Origin: Gluconacetobacter sacchari
GTDB taxonomy: Bacteria > Pseudomonadota > Alphaproteobacteria > Acetobacterales > Acetobacteraceae
Reading direction: 5' to 3'
Assembly (NCBI RefSeq): GCF_014174255.1
Contig: NZ_JABEQJ010000022.1
Span: 16,608 to 80,607 of the forward strand
DNA length: 64,000 nt
This document shows, one piece after another, positions 52,048 to 59,399 of this stretch (position 1 is its first letter; each line of letters begins with the position of its first letter). The position numbers were made by a program, and so were the translations under genes. Under the pieces are notes generated by a model. It made no database searches. It had not been told where the DNA came from and worked only from the letters and a program-made list of their open reading frames with translations.

Positions 52048-52518
52048 GTGCGGACGGACCGAGTTTTGTATTGCTTCCGCATTGGAGACCCGATGGGCGA
52101 ATTTCCCATCTTTGACTCGGAAGGTTCACGCCTATACCCCGGCAGATGGAATACTGAACTCAGTCCTGTGATTTACACCTCCGAGCATTATTCGACGGCG
52201 ATGCTTGAAAAACTTGTGCATGCCAATTCAGTTCTTCCACCAAACCAGCACTATATAAAAATAACGATACCGCCCGGCGTCTCTTACGAAGTCTTCCAGA
52301 CGGCCGACTACCCCGGCTGGGACGCAGCTGATGAAATGCGTTGCAAGCGGTACGGTGAAAAATGGGTTCACGACGAACGTAGCGCTCTCTTGCTCGTGCC
52401 ATCTATCCCGGCAAGGATCGAACGCAACATTCTCGTTAATCCGCGCCATCCGGATGCCGGAATGATCACGTTCGACTTGCCGGAGCCCATATGGTGGGAC
52501 GGGCGCCTTTATGCCTAA
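52048..52518 (+). CDS. RES-domain toxin
   Basis: The 156-residue protein starts with GTG directly after the antitoxin stop. RES marks: YCFRIGDP, LYPGRWNTELSPVIYTSEHY (R, G-x-x-N and Y-T-S), and late NPRHPDAGMITFDLPEPI. RES toxins degrade NAD+. With the Xre-type antitoxin it forms a stabilising module. It sits between two copies of a lipoprotein gene. Confidence 0.88.
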   Translation: MRTDRVLYCFRIGDPMGEFPIFDSEGSRLYPGRWNTELSPVIYTSEHYSTAMLEKLVHANSVLPPNQHYIKITIPPGVSYEVFQTADYPGWDAADEMRCKRYGEKWVHDERSALLLVPSIPARIERNILVNPRHPDAGMITFDLPEPIWWDGRLYA

Positions 52519-52574
52519 CCGCCAACTCAGGCTTGCTCCCTAATTAGGCCCTGGTTCCAGACGCGATCACATCC

Positions 52575-52853
52575 GCGTCTCGGTCTCACTGGAGCAACGC
52601 TCGCGGCTTGCGCCTCGGGAAACGTCTCGAATGTTCCGCCGCGTGGGCCTGCGCCGCCGCCGACTGCTCACGCGCACTTTGATCCGTACGCTTCGTATGG
52701 CTCAACGCCGGCGACCTGGTCCCCCGCCGTGGCGACCAGGCTTGGGTCGATCGACCGTCCTGGCGATCCCGTCATCGATGCAGGGCGGCCGGATTACGAG
52801 CATGCCCCGTGGTCGATCCAGAGCAAGGCGGCGCAGACAGGCACCTTTTAGAC
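52575..52853 (+). pseudogene. 5'-truncated second copy of the small lipoprotein gene
   Basis: The frame GLTGATLAACASGNVSNVPP and onward to QTGTF then stop matches residues 10-98 of the lipoprotein at 51267, but the start codon and first residues are absent; unrelated bases precede it. The copies differ mostly at silent positions and by a few residues (I to V, V to A, A to P, A to T), so they are not a fresh duplication. It flanks the RES-Xre pair downstream. Confidence 0.85.
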
Positions 52854-52914
52854 GCTTGATAAGTGTATCGTGGATTGGTAGAATGAGCGGGAGGTTCTAC
52901 CATCCGGTATCATC

Positions 52915-53172
52915 ATGCATCTCAATATCAAAAATGACGAAGCACACAGGCTGGCGTCAGAGCTTGCTCGTTTGACTGGCGAAAGCTTGACGGCCGCCGT
53001 GACCGTTGCACTGCGAGAGCGGTTAGACCGCCAAACGAAACGTCGCGGCCGTCAATTCGATGTCGCAGCGCGCTTGATGGCTATTGGGCAGCGCTTTGCC
53101 GCGATTCCCGACCGTCCGGAGACCGATCCAGACGTGATCCTTGGTTACGACGACAACGGGCTACCAACGTGA
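52915..53172 (+). CDS. vapB: VapB-type antitoxin (first pair)
   Basis: The 85-residue product starts MHLNIKNDEAHRLASELARL with TGESLTAAVTVALRERLDR, the pattern of PSK-type VapB transcription-factor antitoxins, and ends with a toxin-binding tail (DPDVILGYDDNGLPT). The stop overlaps the GTG of vapC. Confidence 0.88.
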   Translation: MHLNIKNDEAHRLASELARLTGESLTAAVTVALRERLDRQTKRRGRQFDVAARLMAIGQRFAAIPDRPETDPDVILGYDDNGLPT

Positions 53173-53585
53173 TCGTCGTCGACACGTCCGCCGTTGTCGC
53201 CATTTTCCGCCAGGAATCGGACGCGGCAGGCTTTGCGGTCGCCATTGGCCAAGCTGAAGAACCGACGATCTCCGCCGCAACCGTTCTGGAAGCGTCCCTT
53301 GTTCTGAGAGGGCTGAAGCAACTTGACCCGAAGAAGGCCGAGGATTGGCTGAACGAGTTTCTGGATATCGCCGGAATGCATATCGAGCCGGTTACAGTAG
53401 AGCAGGCGCAGGTGGCGCGAGAAGCGCACATAAGGTTTGGTAGAGGAACGGGCCATACCGCCCAATTGAATTACGGCGACTGCTTTTCATATGCGCTCGC
53501 AAAGGTGATGGGGGCCCCGCTATTGTTCAAGGGCGATGACTTTGCACGCACGGATGTTTTGAAAGCACCTTGTCATGTGTTGTGA
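53169..53585 (+). CDS. vapC: VapC PIN-domain toxin (first pair)
   Basis: The 138-residue ribonuclease toxin has all PIN acidic positions: Asp5 in IVVDTSAVVAIF, Glu in ATVLEASLVL, Asp in NYGDCFSYALAK and Asp in LLFKGDDFARTD. The GTG start overlaps vapB. It appears intact. Confidence 0.9.
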   Translation: MIVVDTSAVVAIFRQESDAAGFAVAIGQAEEPTISAATVLEASLVLRGLKQLDPKKAEDWLNEFLDIAGMHIEPVTVEQAQVAREAHIRFGRGTGHTAQLNYGDCFSYALAKVMGAPLLFKGDDFARTDVLKAPCHVL

Positions 53586-53636
53586 CTCGAAAGCCACGCG
53601 GTCGAGCCGAAATACCGTGAGATGTCCGAATATTAT

Positions 53637-53665
53637 TTGAATCCGTGGCAATGAGGCCATAGAGT
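53637..53665 (+). promoter_or_regulatory. Putative promoter of leader copy 2
   Basis: TTGAAT (53637-53642), 17 bases, TAGAGT (53660-53665). The predicted RNA start falls at the beginning of the first leader hairpin. Confidence 0.45.
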
Positions 53666-53669
53666 CCCA

Positions 53670-53732
53670 GGAGAGCGCAGCTCGTGCGCTCTCCATAGGC
53701 GCCCCGGCCGGTGTTGGAAGCACCAGACCGGG
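53670..53732 (+). promoter_or_regulatory. Two-hairpin mRNA leader (copy 2)
   Basis: Hairpin 1 is perfect: GGAGAGCGCA (53670-53679) with TGCGCTCTCC (53685-53694). Hairpin 2 pairs CCCGGCCGGTG (53703-53713) with CACCAGACCGGG (53721-53732), with a small internal loop. Between them is GGCGCCCCGG, as in copy 1 (6770-6832). The end of hairpin 2 is 27 bases from the chosen start codon, 28 in copy 1. Confidence 0.6.
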
Positions 53733-53759
53733 ACTTCGCCAGACATGAAGGATGAATTC

Positions 53760-54131
53760 ATGACCAGCGCACCCATAGCTATGGGGCTATCCGCTGCCCC
53801 AGCGCAATACCCTCCGGCAGGATTCGCCCCTCCCGGTATCGCCTTGATTGCGTTCCATATAGCGGAATCGCAGGCGATCGAGGAAGGCTGCGATCCGTCG
53901 ACCGATTACCGCCCGACAGCGCTCTCCCAGACCGATCAGCATAACGAGATCGCGGCCGCTATCGCGGCAGCGAGATCCCGTGCCCGGTTGGCGCTCGCCG
54001 ATCACCACTGGACCCAGGCCATCAAGCTGGTGCGCGCCCTCCAGGGCTCTCGCTCGGGCCGCGAGCAACTCGCGGCCGCCAGCATGTTCGGCGTGGATCT
54101 CGGAGCCGTCCTGGAGCGCGCTCGCGCCTAA
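53760..54131 (+). CDS. Hypothetical protein with structured leader
   Basis: ATG 53760 is chosen over ATG 53745 because AAGGA lies 7 bases upstream. The 123-residue product has a proline-rich N-terminus (PAQYPPAGFAPPG) and a helical remainder (HWTQAIKLVRALQGSRSGRE). No family is recognised. It lies upstream of a second ssb and shares its two-hairpin leader with the gene at 6861, which hints at common control of two otherwise unlike proteins. Confidence 0.6.
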   Translation: MTSAPIAMGLSAAPAQYPPAGFAPPGIALIAFHIAESQAIEEGCDPSTDYRPTALSQTDQHNEIAAAIAAARSRARLALADHHWTQAIKLVRALQGSRSGREQLAAASMFGVDLGAVLERARA

Positions 54132-54217
54132 GCAGCTCCGGCTACCCGTCCAGTTTTCTGATCAATCGCGCACTCAATGCGCCTGGCTGCATGTCGTGCA
54201 GCCATGGGAGCCCCGTC

Positions 54218-54589
54218 ATGACCGGCTGCGTCAACAAAGTGATTCTCATTGGCACCCTCCAAGGTGCGCCTCTGGTCCGGATCAATCACACTGGATCGGC
54301 AATGGTTTCGTTCAACCTCGCGACGTCCGACAAATGGAAAGACCGAAGGACCGGAGCGGAACGCGTCCGCGTCGAGCGGCATCGGATTGTCGTCTTCAAC
54401 CCAGATCTGGTCGCGGTGGCCCGCGACAAGCTGCACAACGGCAGCAGAACCTACCTGGAGGGCGTGCTCCAGACGCGCAAATGGACCGACGAGGAGGGCT
54501 TACCGCGTGTCAGCATCGAGATCGTTCTGGACCACGACCGCGGAGCGCTGGTGCCGCTGGACACGGCTGCGACGTCGGCGGCCGCGTGA
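54218..54589 (+). CDS. Second, short SSB-like protein
   Basis: From ATG 54218 the 123-residue product follows the SSB OB fold (MTGCVNKVILIGTLQGAPLV; LNPxx replaced by [33 protein letters not shown]) and closely parallels the ssb at 5531, but it ends PLDTAATSAAA with no Gly-rich linker or acidic DEIPF tip. It could bind single-stranded DNA without recruiting host partners, or be a decaying copy. Confidence 0.8.
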   Translation: MTGCVNKVILIGTLQGAPLVRINHTGSAMVSFNLATSDKWKDRRTGAERVRVERHRIVVFNPDLVAVARDKLHNGSRTYLEGVLQTRKWTDEEGLPRVSIEIVLDHDRGALVPLDTAATSAAA

Positions 54590-54595
54590 GCCGAC

Positions 54596-54741
54596 TAACC
54601 GGGAAACTGCCGACGGGCATGGACGACGCTGACGATCTCGATCGCCGTCGCCGTGACGCGATACAAAACGATGTAGTTCGGATACGCGACAATTTCGCGC
54701 AAGCCGGGAACACGCTCGCTTCTGGGATGAAGATACGGGTG
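54596..54741 (-). pseudogene. parE: ParE/RelE-type toxin, C-terminal fragment
   Basis: The minus strand frame reads HPYLHPRSERVPGLREIVAY then PNYIVLYRVTATAIEIVSVV and HARRQFPG-stop, the C-terminal half of a ParE/RelE-family toxin including the conserved RxxxxxYPNYIVxYR core. The N-terminal half lies on the far side of an IS (56150-56280). Confidence 0.88.
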
Positions 54742-56149
54742 CTGACGTGCTCACCGGCCTGAAGGCCGATGGTTCCGGGATGGGCGTGCATTAAGCTGCC
54801 CTCCTGGTGCTTCCTGCTTCGCCGGGCCGCTTGTTGCGGTGTCCCTCCACAGGCTTCAACGGGCTGTCCGCCCGCCGTAGGATGTTTTTCGCGGCGTTGA
54901 TATCCGCGTTTTCGGTGTGTCCGCAGGTGGTGCAGACGAAGCGTGCCTGGCTGACCCGGCTGGTCGGGTCGAGGCTTTCGCAGGCCGAACAGGTCTGGCT
55001 GGTGTAGGCGGGGGGCACCTCTACGAGCGATCCACCCCGTTCGGCCAGTTTGTATCCCAGCAGGGTGCGGAACAGCCGCCATCCCTGATCGAGGATGCTG
55101 CGGTTGAGCCCGGCCTTCTGCCGGACCTTGCGGCCCGGTTCATCGACGGTGCCTTTGGCGGATGCGGACATGTTCCGCACCTGCAATGCCTCCACAACGA
55201 CCGTGCCGTGGCTCTTGGCGATGGTCGTGCTGACCTTGTGGAGGAAATCCTTGCGGGCGCTGGCCACGCGGGCGTGCAGGGTCTGCACCCGCCGCACGGC
55301 CTTGCGCCGATTGGCGCTGCCCTTCCTTTTGCGGGAGACGGCTCGTTGCGCCTTGCGCAGCGCACACAGGGCCTTCCTGCCAAAGTCTCCCGGCGCGACG
55401 GTCTCTCCGCTGCTCATGGCGGCGAAGACGGCCACGCCCATGTCGATCCCGACCGGAGCCAGAACTGTGGGCGCAGGCTCCTCGACCTCGCGCTCCCACT
55501 GGACGGACGCGAACCACTGCCCGCCCCGGCGGCAGATGGTGATGGTCCGGATCGCGCCCGGCAGATCATACCAGCCTCGGAAAGCGACCCATCCGAGTTT
55601 GGGCAGTTTAACACGACCTGTCTTCTTCCCGGTTCGCTCCACCCGCAGAGATGCGGGGTCTGGAAAGCGGAAGCTGTCGTGCAGGCCCTTGCGACGGGGC
55701 GACGGATAGCCAGAGCGCCCGGAGAAGAAGTTCTGATAGGCCCTGTCGAGATCGCGCAACGCCTGTTGCAGCGGATGGATCGGCGCTTCTCGCAACCAGT
55801 CCACGTCCCGGCGCAGATCGGTGAGTTCCCGACATTGCCCGGCAAACGAGATTGATTTGCCGGTTCTGTCCTTGTGGCGTTGCCACCAGTCCCGCCGCTG
55901 TTCCAGCGCCAGATTGTAGACCGTCCGGCAGGCCCCCGAGATCCGGGACAGCATCTCGCGCTGTGCCGGATCTGGATAAAGCCGATAGATATTGGCCTTG
56001 CGCTGGATCATCCCACGCGTCTACCCAAAATGGTCTGCCAGTACAAGAAATACGATGCGAAAATCGTAGACCACGGCGAAATAATATTCGCAGATGCTAC
56101 CAAACATAGGCCCTATCCCCGGCCTGAACGCCGGAGCTTGCGGGCCTGA
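54742..56149 (-). mobile_element. tnpB-only IS200/IS605-family element (IS1341 type)
   Basis: About 1.4 kb between two halves of a parE gene; the ends are set by where the toxin frame stops matching, so they may be off by a few bases. Both ends hold small hairpins instead of inverted repeats (around CGGCCTGAAGGCCG at 54754-54767 and GGCCTGAACGCC at 56120-56131). Only tnpB is present; no tnpA Y1 transposase is seen. Confidence 0.8.
54791..56011 (-). CDS. tnpB: TnpB RNA-guided nuclease of an IS605-family element
   Basis: The 406-residue protein has an intact RuvC core: Asp190 (PVGIDMGV), Glu274 (GTVVVEALQVRNM) and Asp370 (ENADINAAKNI), plus the zinc ribbon CSAC...CTTC (Cys 341, 344, 360, 363). 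TnpB proteins cut DNA guided by an omega RNA made from the element's right end. Here that end and the guide position would lie just past 54742, reading into the parE remnant. Without tnpA it depends on a helper for movement. Confidence 0.92.
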   Translation of the reverse strand: MIQRKANIYRLYPDPAQREMLSRISGACRTVYNLALEQRRDWWQRHKDRTGKSISFAGQCRELTDLRRDVDWLREAPIHPLQQALRDLDRAYQNFFSGRSGYPSPRRKGLHDSFRFPDPASLRVERTGKKTGRVKLPKLGWVAFRGWYDLPGAIRTITICRRGGQWFASVQWEREVEEPAPTVLAPVGIDMGVAVFAAMSSGETVAPGDFGRKALCALRKAQRAVSRKRKGSANRRKAVRRVQTLHARVASARKDFLHKVSTTIAKSHGTVVVEALQVRNMSASAKGTVDEPGRKVRQKAGLNRSILDQGWRLFRTLLGYKLAERGGSLVEVPPAYTSQTCSACESLDPTSRVSQARFVCTTCGHTENADINAAKNILRRADSPLKPVEGHRNKRPGEAGSTRRAA

Positions 56150-56280
56150 AAAACGGGTAAAACCACGGTTCCAAGCCTAGCGCTGAGCCGCTTGGCGGCC
56201 ACAGGATTCTCAGCGGCAATTCCGGCGATAATCTGGCGGAGATCGGCTCGGGCGGTGTCGCGCCAAACGATTAGCAGCAT
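56150..56280 (-). pseudogene. parE: ParE/RelE-type toxin, N-terminal fragment
   Basis: From ATG 56280 the minus strand frame reads MLLIVWRDTARADLRQIIAG, IAAENPVAAKRLSARLGTVV and LPVF, a typical ParE N-terminus, before it runs into the IS end and a stop. It overlaps the antitoxin stop (TGATG). Joined to 54596-54741 the toxin would be about 92 residues, the usual size. Confidence 0.88.
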
Positions 56281-56471
56281 CAGGCGGAACGGCGCCGTTG
56301 TTCTTCGGCGACAATGATAGCCTCTATTTCTCCCATGACCTCATCATGGGGAATTGTCGGCCTTTGATCACTCAAGCTCGCTGCGACCTTTGCCCGAAGC
56401 CAGGTGTTGTATGCCTCTTCCTGTTCGACCGTCTCGAACTCGGAGACGATCGGAGAGAGAATCTCGCCCAT
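56280..56471 (-). CDS. Antitoxin of the interrupted ParE/RelE pair
   Basis: From ATG 56471 the 63-residue product reads MGEILSPIVSEFETVEQEEA, then YNTWLRAKVAASLSDQRPTI, ending PHDEVMGEIEAIIVAEEQRR, the common partner antitoxin of alphaproteobacterial ParE/RelE toxins. The longer upstream frame is non-coding. The toxin is broken, so the antitoxin is now an orphan. Confidence 0.8.
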   Translation of the reverse strand: MGEILSPIVSEFETVEQEEAYNTWLRAKVAASLSDQRPTIPHDEVMGEIEAIIVAEEQRRRSA

Positions 56472-56580
56472 GGCGTGGCCTCCTGCGATTGGTCGGACCG
56501 TCAGGATAAAGCATCCTGCGGCAGAGCGCACTTGATTTCGCGGCCGCGCTGCGGCCATCCCTTGCCTCCTGCCTCGTTCC

Positions 56581-56603
56581 AATCTACATTGGCGATGTAG
56601 ATT
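56581..56603. promoter_or_regulatory. vapBC operator dyad
   Basis: AATCTACAT / ATGTAGATT around a 5-base spacer, a perfect 9-bp inverted repeat 13 bases before vapB. Placement is typical of an autoregulated VapBC operator. Confidence 0.7.
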
Positions 56604-56616
56604 TGAGGTGGTCCTT

Positions 56617-56877
56617 ATGGCTCTGAATGTCAACAACCCGGAAGCCGATGCCCTGACGCGAAAATTCGCGCGGATTGCCGGGGTAGGGCTCACAGATGCC
56701 ATCGTGATCGCCATGAGAGAAGCGATTGCGCGACGCAAGCTCGCCGATACGCCTGCTCAGGCGGCAGCCCGGTTACGAGAAAAATACGCTGTGACCCTCA
56801 CCGAGGAAACGCGGAAGCCTCTACCGAACCTGGTTTTCGACACCATGTGGGGCGAAGCCGAGGGTCCGGTTGCCTGA
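56617..56877 (+). CDS. vapB: VapB-type antitoxin (second pair)
   Basis: ATG 56617 is used (86 residues). MALNVNNPEADALTRKFARI with GVGLTDAIVIAMREAIARR is the PSK-type VapB pattern, with a C-terminal toxin-binding tail ending FDTMWGEAEGPVA. It is preceded by a perfect operator dyad and overlaps vapC (TGATG). Confidence 0.88.
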   Translation: MALNVNNPEADALTRKFARIAGVGLTDAIVIAMREAIARRKLADTPAQAAARLREKYAVTLTEETRKPLPNLVFDTMWGEAEGPVA

Positions 56878-57281
56878 TGTTCGTCGATGCCTGCGCCATT
56901 ATCGCCCTTCTGGCTGACGAGCCGGAAGCGGATCGGATATCCGCCGCTCTGGCAGCGTCCCGGAAAAGGATGACATCCCCGGTCGCTGTGCTGGAGGCGG
57001 TCCTTGGCCTTTGCCGCGCTGACAAGTTTAATCTCCCGGTCGCAGTGATCGAGCCCCTCGTCCTTGAGTTTCTCGAGGATCAGGATATCGAACTCCGCGA
57101 TCTGCCCCCTGCAATAGAAGCAACACGCTTGGCCCTGATGGCAGCCGAGCGATTTGGCTCCGGGCGACGTCGCCTGAATCTGGGCGATTGCCTGCACTAT
57201 GCCTGCGCAAAATATTACTCCGTCCCAATTCTGGCGACAGACGATGAGTTTCGGCAGACGGATATAGAAACGCTTCCGTAA
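56877..57281 (+). CDS. vapC: VapC PIN-domain toxin (second pair)
   Basis: From ATG 56877 the 134-residue toxin has Asp4 (MFVDACAIIALLAD), Glu in VAVLEAVLGL, Asp in NLGDCLHYACAK and Asp in ILATDDEFRQTD, a complete PIN active site. The pair is distinct from the VapBC at 52915-53585. Confidence 0.9.
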   Translation: MFVDACAIIALLADEPEADRISAALAASRKRMTSPVAVLEAVLGLCRADKFNLPVAVIEPLVLEFLEDQDIELRDLPPAIEATRLALMAAERFGSGRRRLNLGDCLHYACAKYYSVPILATDDEFRQTDIETLP

Positions 57282-57305
57282 CCGGATCTCCGCGAGCAGT
57301 TCCAG

Positions 57306-57776
57306 CTAAGACCGCGTCGGCCACCTTGCGTCGCCGGCGGCGAGAAACGCCTGCCAACCAGGCGTCTCAGGATTCCGCAGCCGCCAGTTTGCGGCGACTT
57401 CCATTAGCATCGACATGCAGTGGCACAGAGAATAGGCGGCCAGACCGATCGTGTAGAACCAGCTGGGCCGCGTATGGGTCGTGATCAGCAATGTGAGCCA
57501 GGCCCCGTAAATGACCAGGAGCCAGGCGGCCTGGAGCCAGAAGGCGCGGTAAGTCGCCCTGAGGAGGCGTGCGTATTCGCGTGACGGCAGGAGAGCAGGG
57601 GTCGACGCGTTGGCGGAGACGAGATCCGTCCTGGCCTCGCGGAGGGCGTCAGCGCCGATGCGAATACCGTCAACTGCGAGTGCCCGTCCGGCCCCCCGTC
57701 GCCATCTGGCCCAGAACCGAAGTCCGTCTCGGCTCGGCCAGAACATGCGCCACAGTGTCTTCCCGGCTGGGCTCAT
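57306..57776 (-). CDS. IcmV/TraX-like membrane protein
   Basis: The 156-residue product has a basic N-terminus with KTLWRMFWPSRDGLRFWARW, REYARLLRATYRAFWLQAAW leading into two membrane segments (about residues 83-103 and 112-130), and ends RNPETPGWQAFLAAG. Length, topology and the tyrosine/arginine pattern ahead of the membrane pair recall IcmV, whose IncI counterpart is TraX. It overlaps the DsbC-like gene (ATGA). Similarity is judged by eye. Confidence 0.55.
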   Translation of the reverse strand: MSPAGKTLWRMFWPSRDGLRFWARWRRGAGRALAVDGIRIGADALREARTDLVSANASTPALLPSREYARLLRATYRAFWLQAAWLLVIYGAWLTLLITTHTRPSWFYTIGLAAYSLCHCMSMLMEVAANWRLRNPETPGWQAFLAAGDARWPTRS

Positions 57777-58795
57777 GGCCGTGCCTCCGCGACCATGCCG
57801 TTGATGTCGGCCGGAACCCCCGCGCTCTGCTGTGTGTGTCCATTTCTGTCCACCCAGAACAGGGTCGGCGTCCCTTTCACGCCGAGGTCGTTAGCGATCG
57901 ACGTGTTCGCATCGAGGTGCAGGGAAGCATTGGTGCGATCCTCGCCGGCCGGCGTCGTCCGTCCTGCCAGAACGAGCGCCGCCCAGTCTGAAGCCCATAA
58001 CCTGTCCGTCTCGACCGTCCCCTGGGTGTGCGACCAGCGATCGATGATCCGGTTCCACGCGCCGGCGACTTCACCGGGCGGAAGCGACAGCAGAAGCTGC
58101 GCCACACGAGTGCTGCTGCCTTTGTCCTCGTAATCATTGAGGGAGACCGGCAGGAGCGTCAGGCGGAGCTTTCCGGCCTCGACAAGAGGCGTGAGCGCAC
58201 GCAAGGCCAGCACCGATGGACCACAAAACGGATCAATCATCATCCAGACATGTGGCGCGCCGGGCGTGCCCATACTTCCGCCATACGCTTTCGCCAGAAG
58301 CAGCGAGGGGGCGGTACCAGCGGAAGGCCCACCGTCCACGCCGCTGTCGCGGCCGATCCTTACGGTTGGCAGTGCGCCGGGAACCGATCTCAGAAGTGCC
58401 AGTGTTTCGTTCGTTCCGTCCAGGTCATAGAGTTCACCTCTGACCAGGTGCTTCCCGCCAAGCACCAGATAGTAGACCTGATACCGGTCACCCTTACGCG
58501 CGAACACGCCCTGGAGGCCATCCACGGGCGGCCCAAGCCGCCACAGGATCCTTCCGTCGGAGGCGAGCGCGGCTAGCGCAGGAAGTGCCGAGATCTCTTC
58601 GGTCGTGAACGGACGGACCGTCCCGGGTGGAAGGGGTGGCACCGGAAGGATTCGGACCGGCGCCGACCGATTCGCTGCTGCCGCCTGGGAAACAGGCAAG
58701 CTGTCAATTGCTGGTGGCGATACTGCACATTGCGACGCCGCATGGGCCGCAATGGGAAGAAATAGACTGGAAACCAGACAGATACGGAACTTCAT
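57773..58795 (-). CDS. trbB: DsbC/DsbG-like periplasmic thioredoxin-fold protein (TrbB type)
   Basis: The 340-residue protein has a signal peptide (CLVSSLFLPIAAHAAS), a DsbC-like dimerisation region (GLQGVFARKGDRYQVYYLVL) and a thioredoxin fold around MMIDPFCGPSVLALRALTPL and GVKGTPTLFWVDRNG. IncI plasmids encode TrbB of this type. The active site reads Cys-Gly-Pro-Ser (about residues 191-194), so the second cysteine of CxxC is missing; it may be a monothiol isomerase or chaperone. A 9-of-10 transfer motif lies 47 bases upstream. Confidence 0.78.
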   Translation of the reverse strand: MKFRICLVSSLFLPIAAHAASQCAVSPPAIDSLPVSQAAAANRSAPVRILPVPPLPPGTVRPFTTEEISALPALAALASDGRILWRLGPPVDGLQGVFARKGDRYQVYYLVLGGKHLVRGELYDLDGTNETLALLRSVPGALPTVRIGRDSGVDGGPSAGTAPSLLLAKAYGGSMGTPGAPHVWMMIDPFCGPSVLALRALTPLVEAGKLRLTLLPVSLNDYEDKGSSTRVAQLLLSLPPGEVAGAWNRIIDRWSHTQGTVETDRLWASDWAALVLAGRTTPAGEDRTNASLHLDANTSIANDLGVKGTPTLFWVDRNGHTQQSAGVPADINGMVAEARP

Positions 58796-58842
58796 CGACG
58801 GAGGCCTCTCGTCTCGTGGCTCCGGCGAGTATCAGGGCGAAC

Positions 58843-58851
58843 GGTGAGAGT
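58843..58851 (-). promoter_or_regulatory. ACTCTCACC motif (9 of 10)
   Basis: Leftward-pointing copy before the trbB-like gene. Together with the copy at 58857 it forms an inverted pair separated by five bases. Confidence 0.6.
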
Positions 58852-58856
58852 ACCGC

Positions 58857-58866
58857 AACTCTCACC
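58857..58866 (+). promoter_or_regulatory. AACTCTCACC motif
   Basis: Exact copy followed by G, 44 bases before the SH3-domain gene. Confidence 0.7.
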
Positions 58867-58910
58867 GTTTTACCCTCTCATCGGCTCCTAGACACCGACA
58901 AGGAGCCGAC

Positions 58911-59399
58911 ATGTCTCTCCCGATTCGCCGCTGTGCGATTCCCACCCTGACGATGCTGGCGTTCGCCTATGCCGCGTCGGCCCAGGCACAGACCTCGCCG
59001 ACCGCGGCGGACCTCGACCGCCTGTCGCAGCAGCATGAGGCCGAGATGCCGCACCGTGACTGGGGGACGCCGCCACCCCAGTCCTCAATCCCGCGACTTC
59101 CTCCGCCGCGCCCGCTCGCAGCGCCTGCCATCTGCATGAGCACCACGAACGTCTCCGAAGATATCCATCTCCGACCTGATGCCCACTCGCCAGTCATCGG
59201 CACCGCTGCACAGCAGGCGGCGGTCACTGATGTGCAACGGAACGGCTGGCGCAAGGTTTTTTACACGGCGACGCGGGCCGGTTGGATCCCGGAAACGGAT
59301 CTCATTCCCTTCCATCCCCTGGTTCCAACGGGCTCTCACCACTGTGTCGTGACCGGCGCGCGGCCGAACGGCGTGATCGTCTATGACTATCCGCGCTAG
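58911..59399 (+). CDS. Periplasmic SH3-like domain protein
   Basis: The 162-residue product has a signal peptide (LTMLAFAYAASAQAQ), a proline-rich stretch and a bacterial SH3 domain (EDIHLRPDAHSPVIGTAAQQ; NGWRKVFYTATRAGWIPETD). Such domains bind peptidoglycan or other envelope parts. It overlaps the following transglycosylase gene, so the two probably act together at the cell wall during transfer. ATG 58911 follows AAGGAGCCGAC. Confidence 0.8.
   Translation: MSLPIRRCAIPTLTMLAFAYAASAQAQTSPTAADLDRLSQQHEAEMPHRDWGTPPPQSSIPRLPPPRPLAAPAICMSTTNVSEDIHLRPDAHSPVIGTAAQQAAVTDVQRNGWRKVFYTATRAGWIPETDLIPFHPLVPTGSHHCVVTGARPNGVIVYDYPR

Noticed and set aside
52631..52975. A 114-codon frame over the lipoprotein remnant
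   Set aside because: It is Arg-rich and out of frame with the clear lipoprotein homology.
54917..55855. A 312-codon frame on + opposite tnpB
   Set aside because: It has no motifs; tnpB on the minus strand has a complete RuvC core and zinc ribbon.
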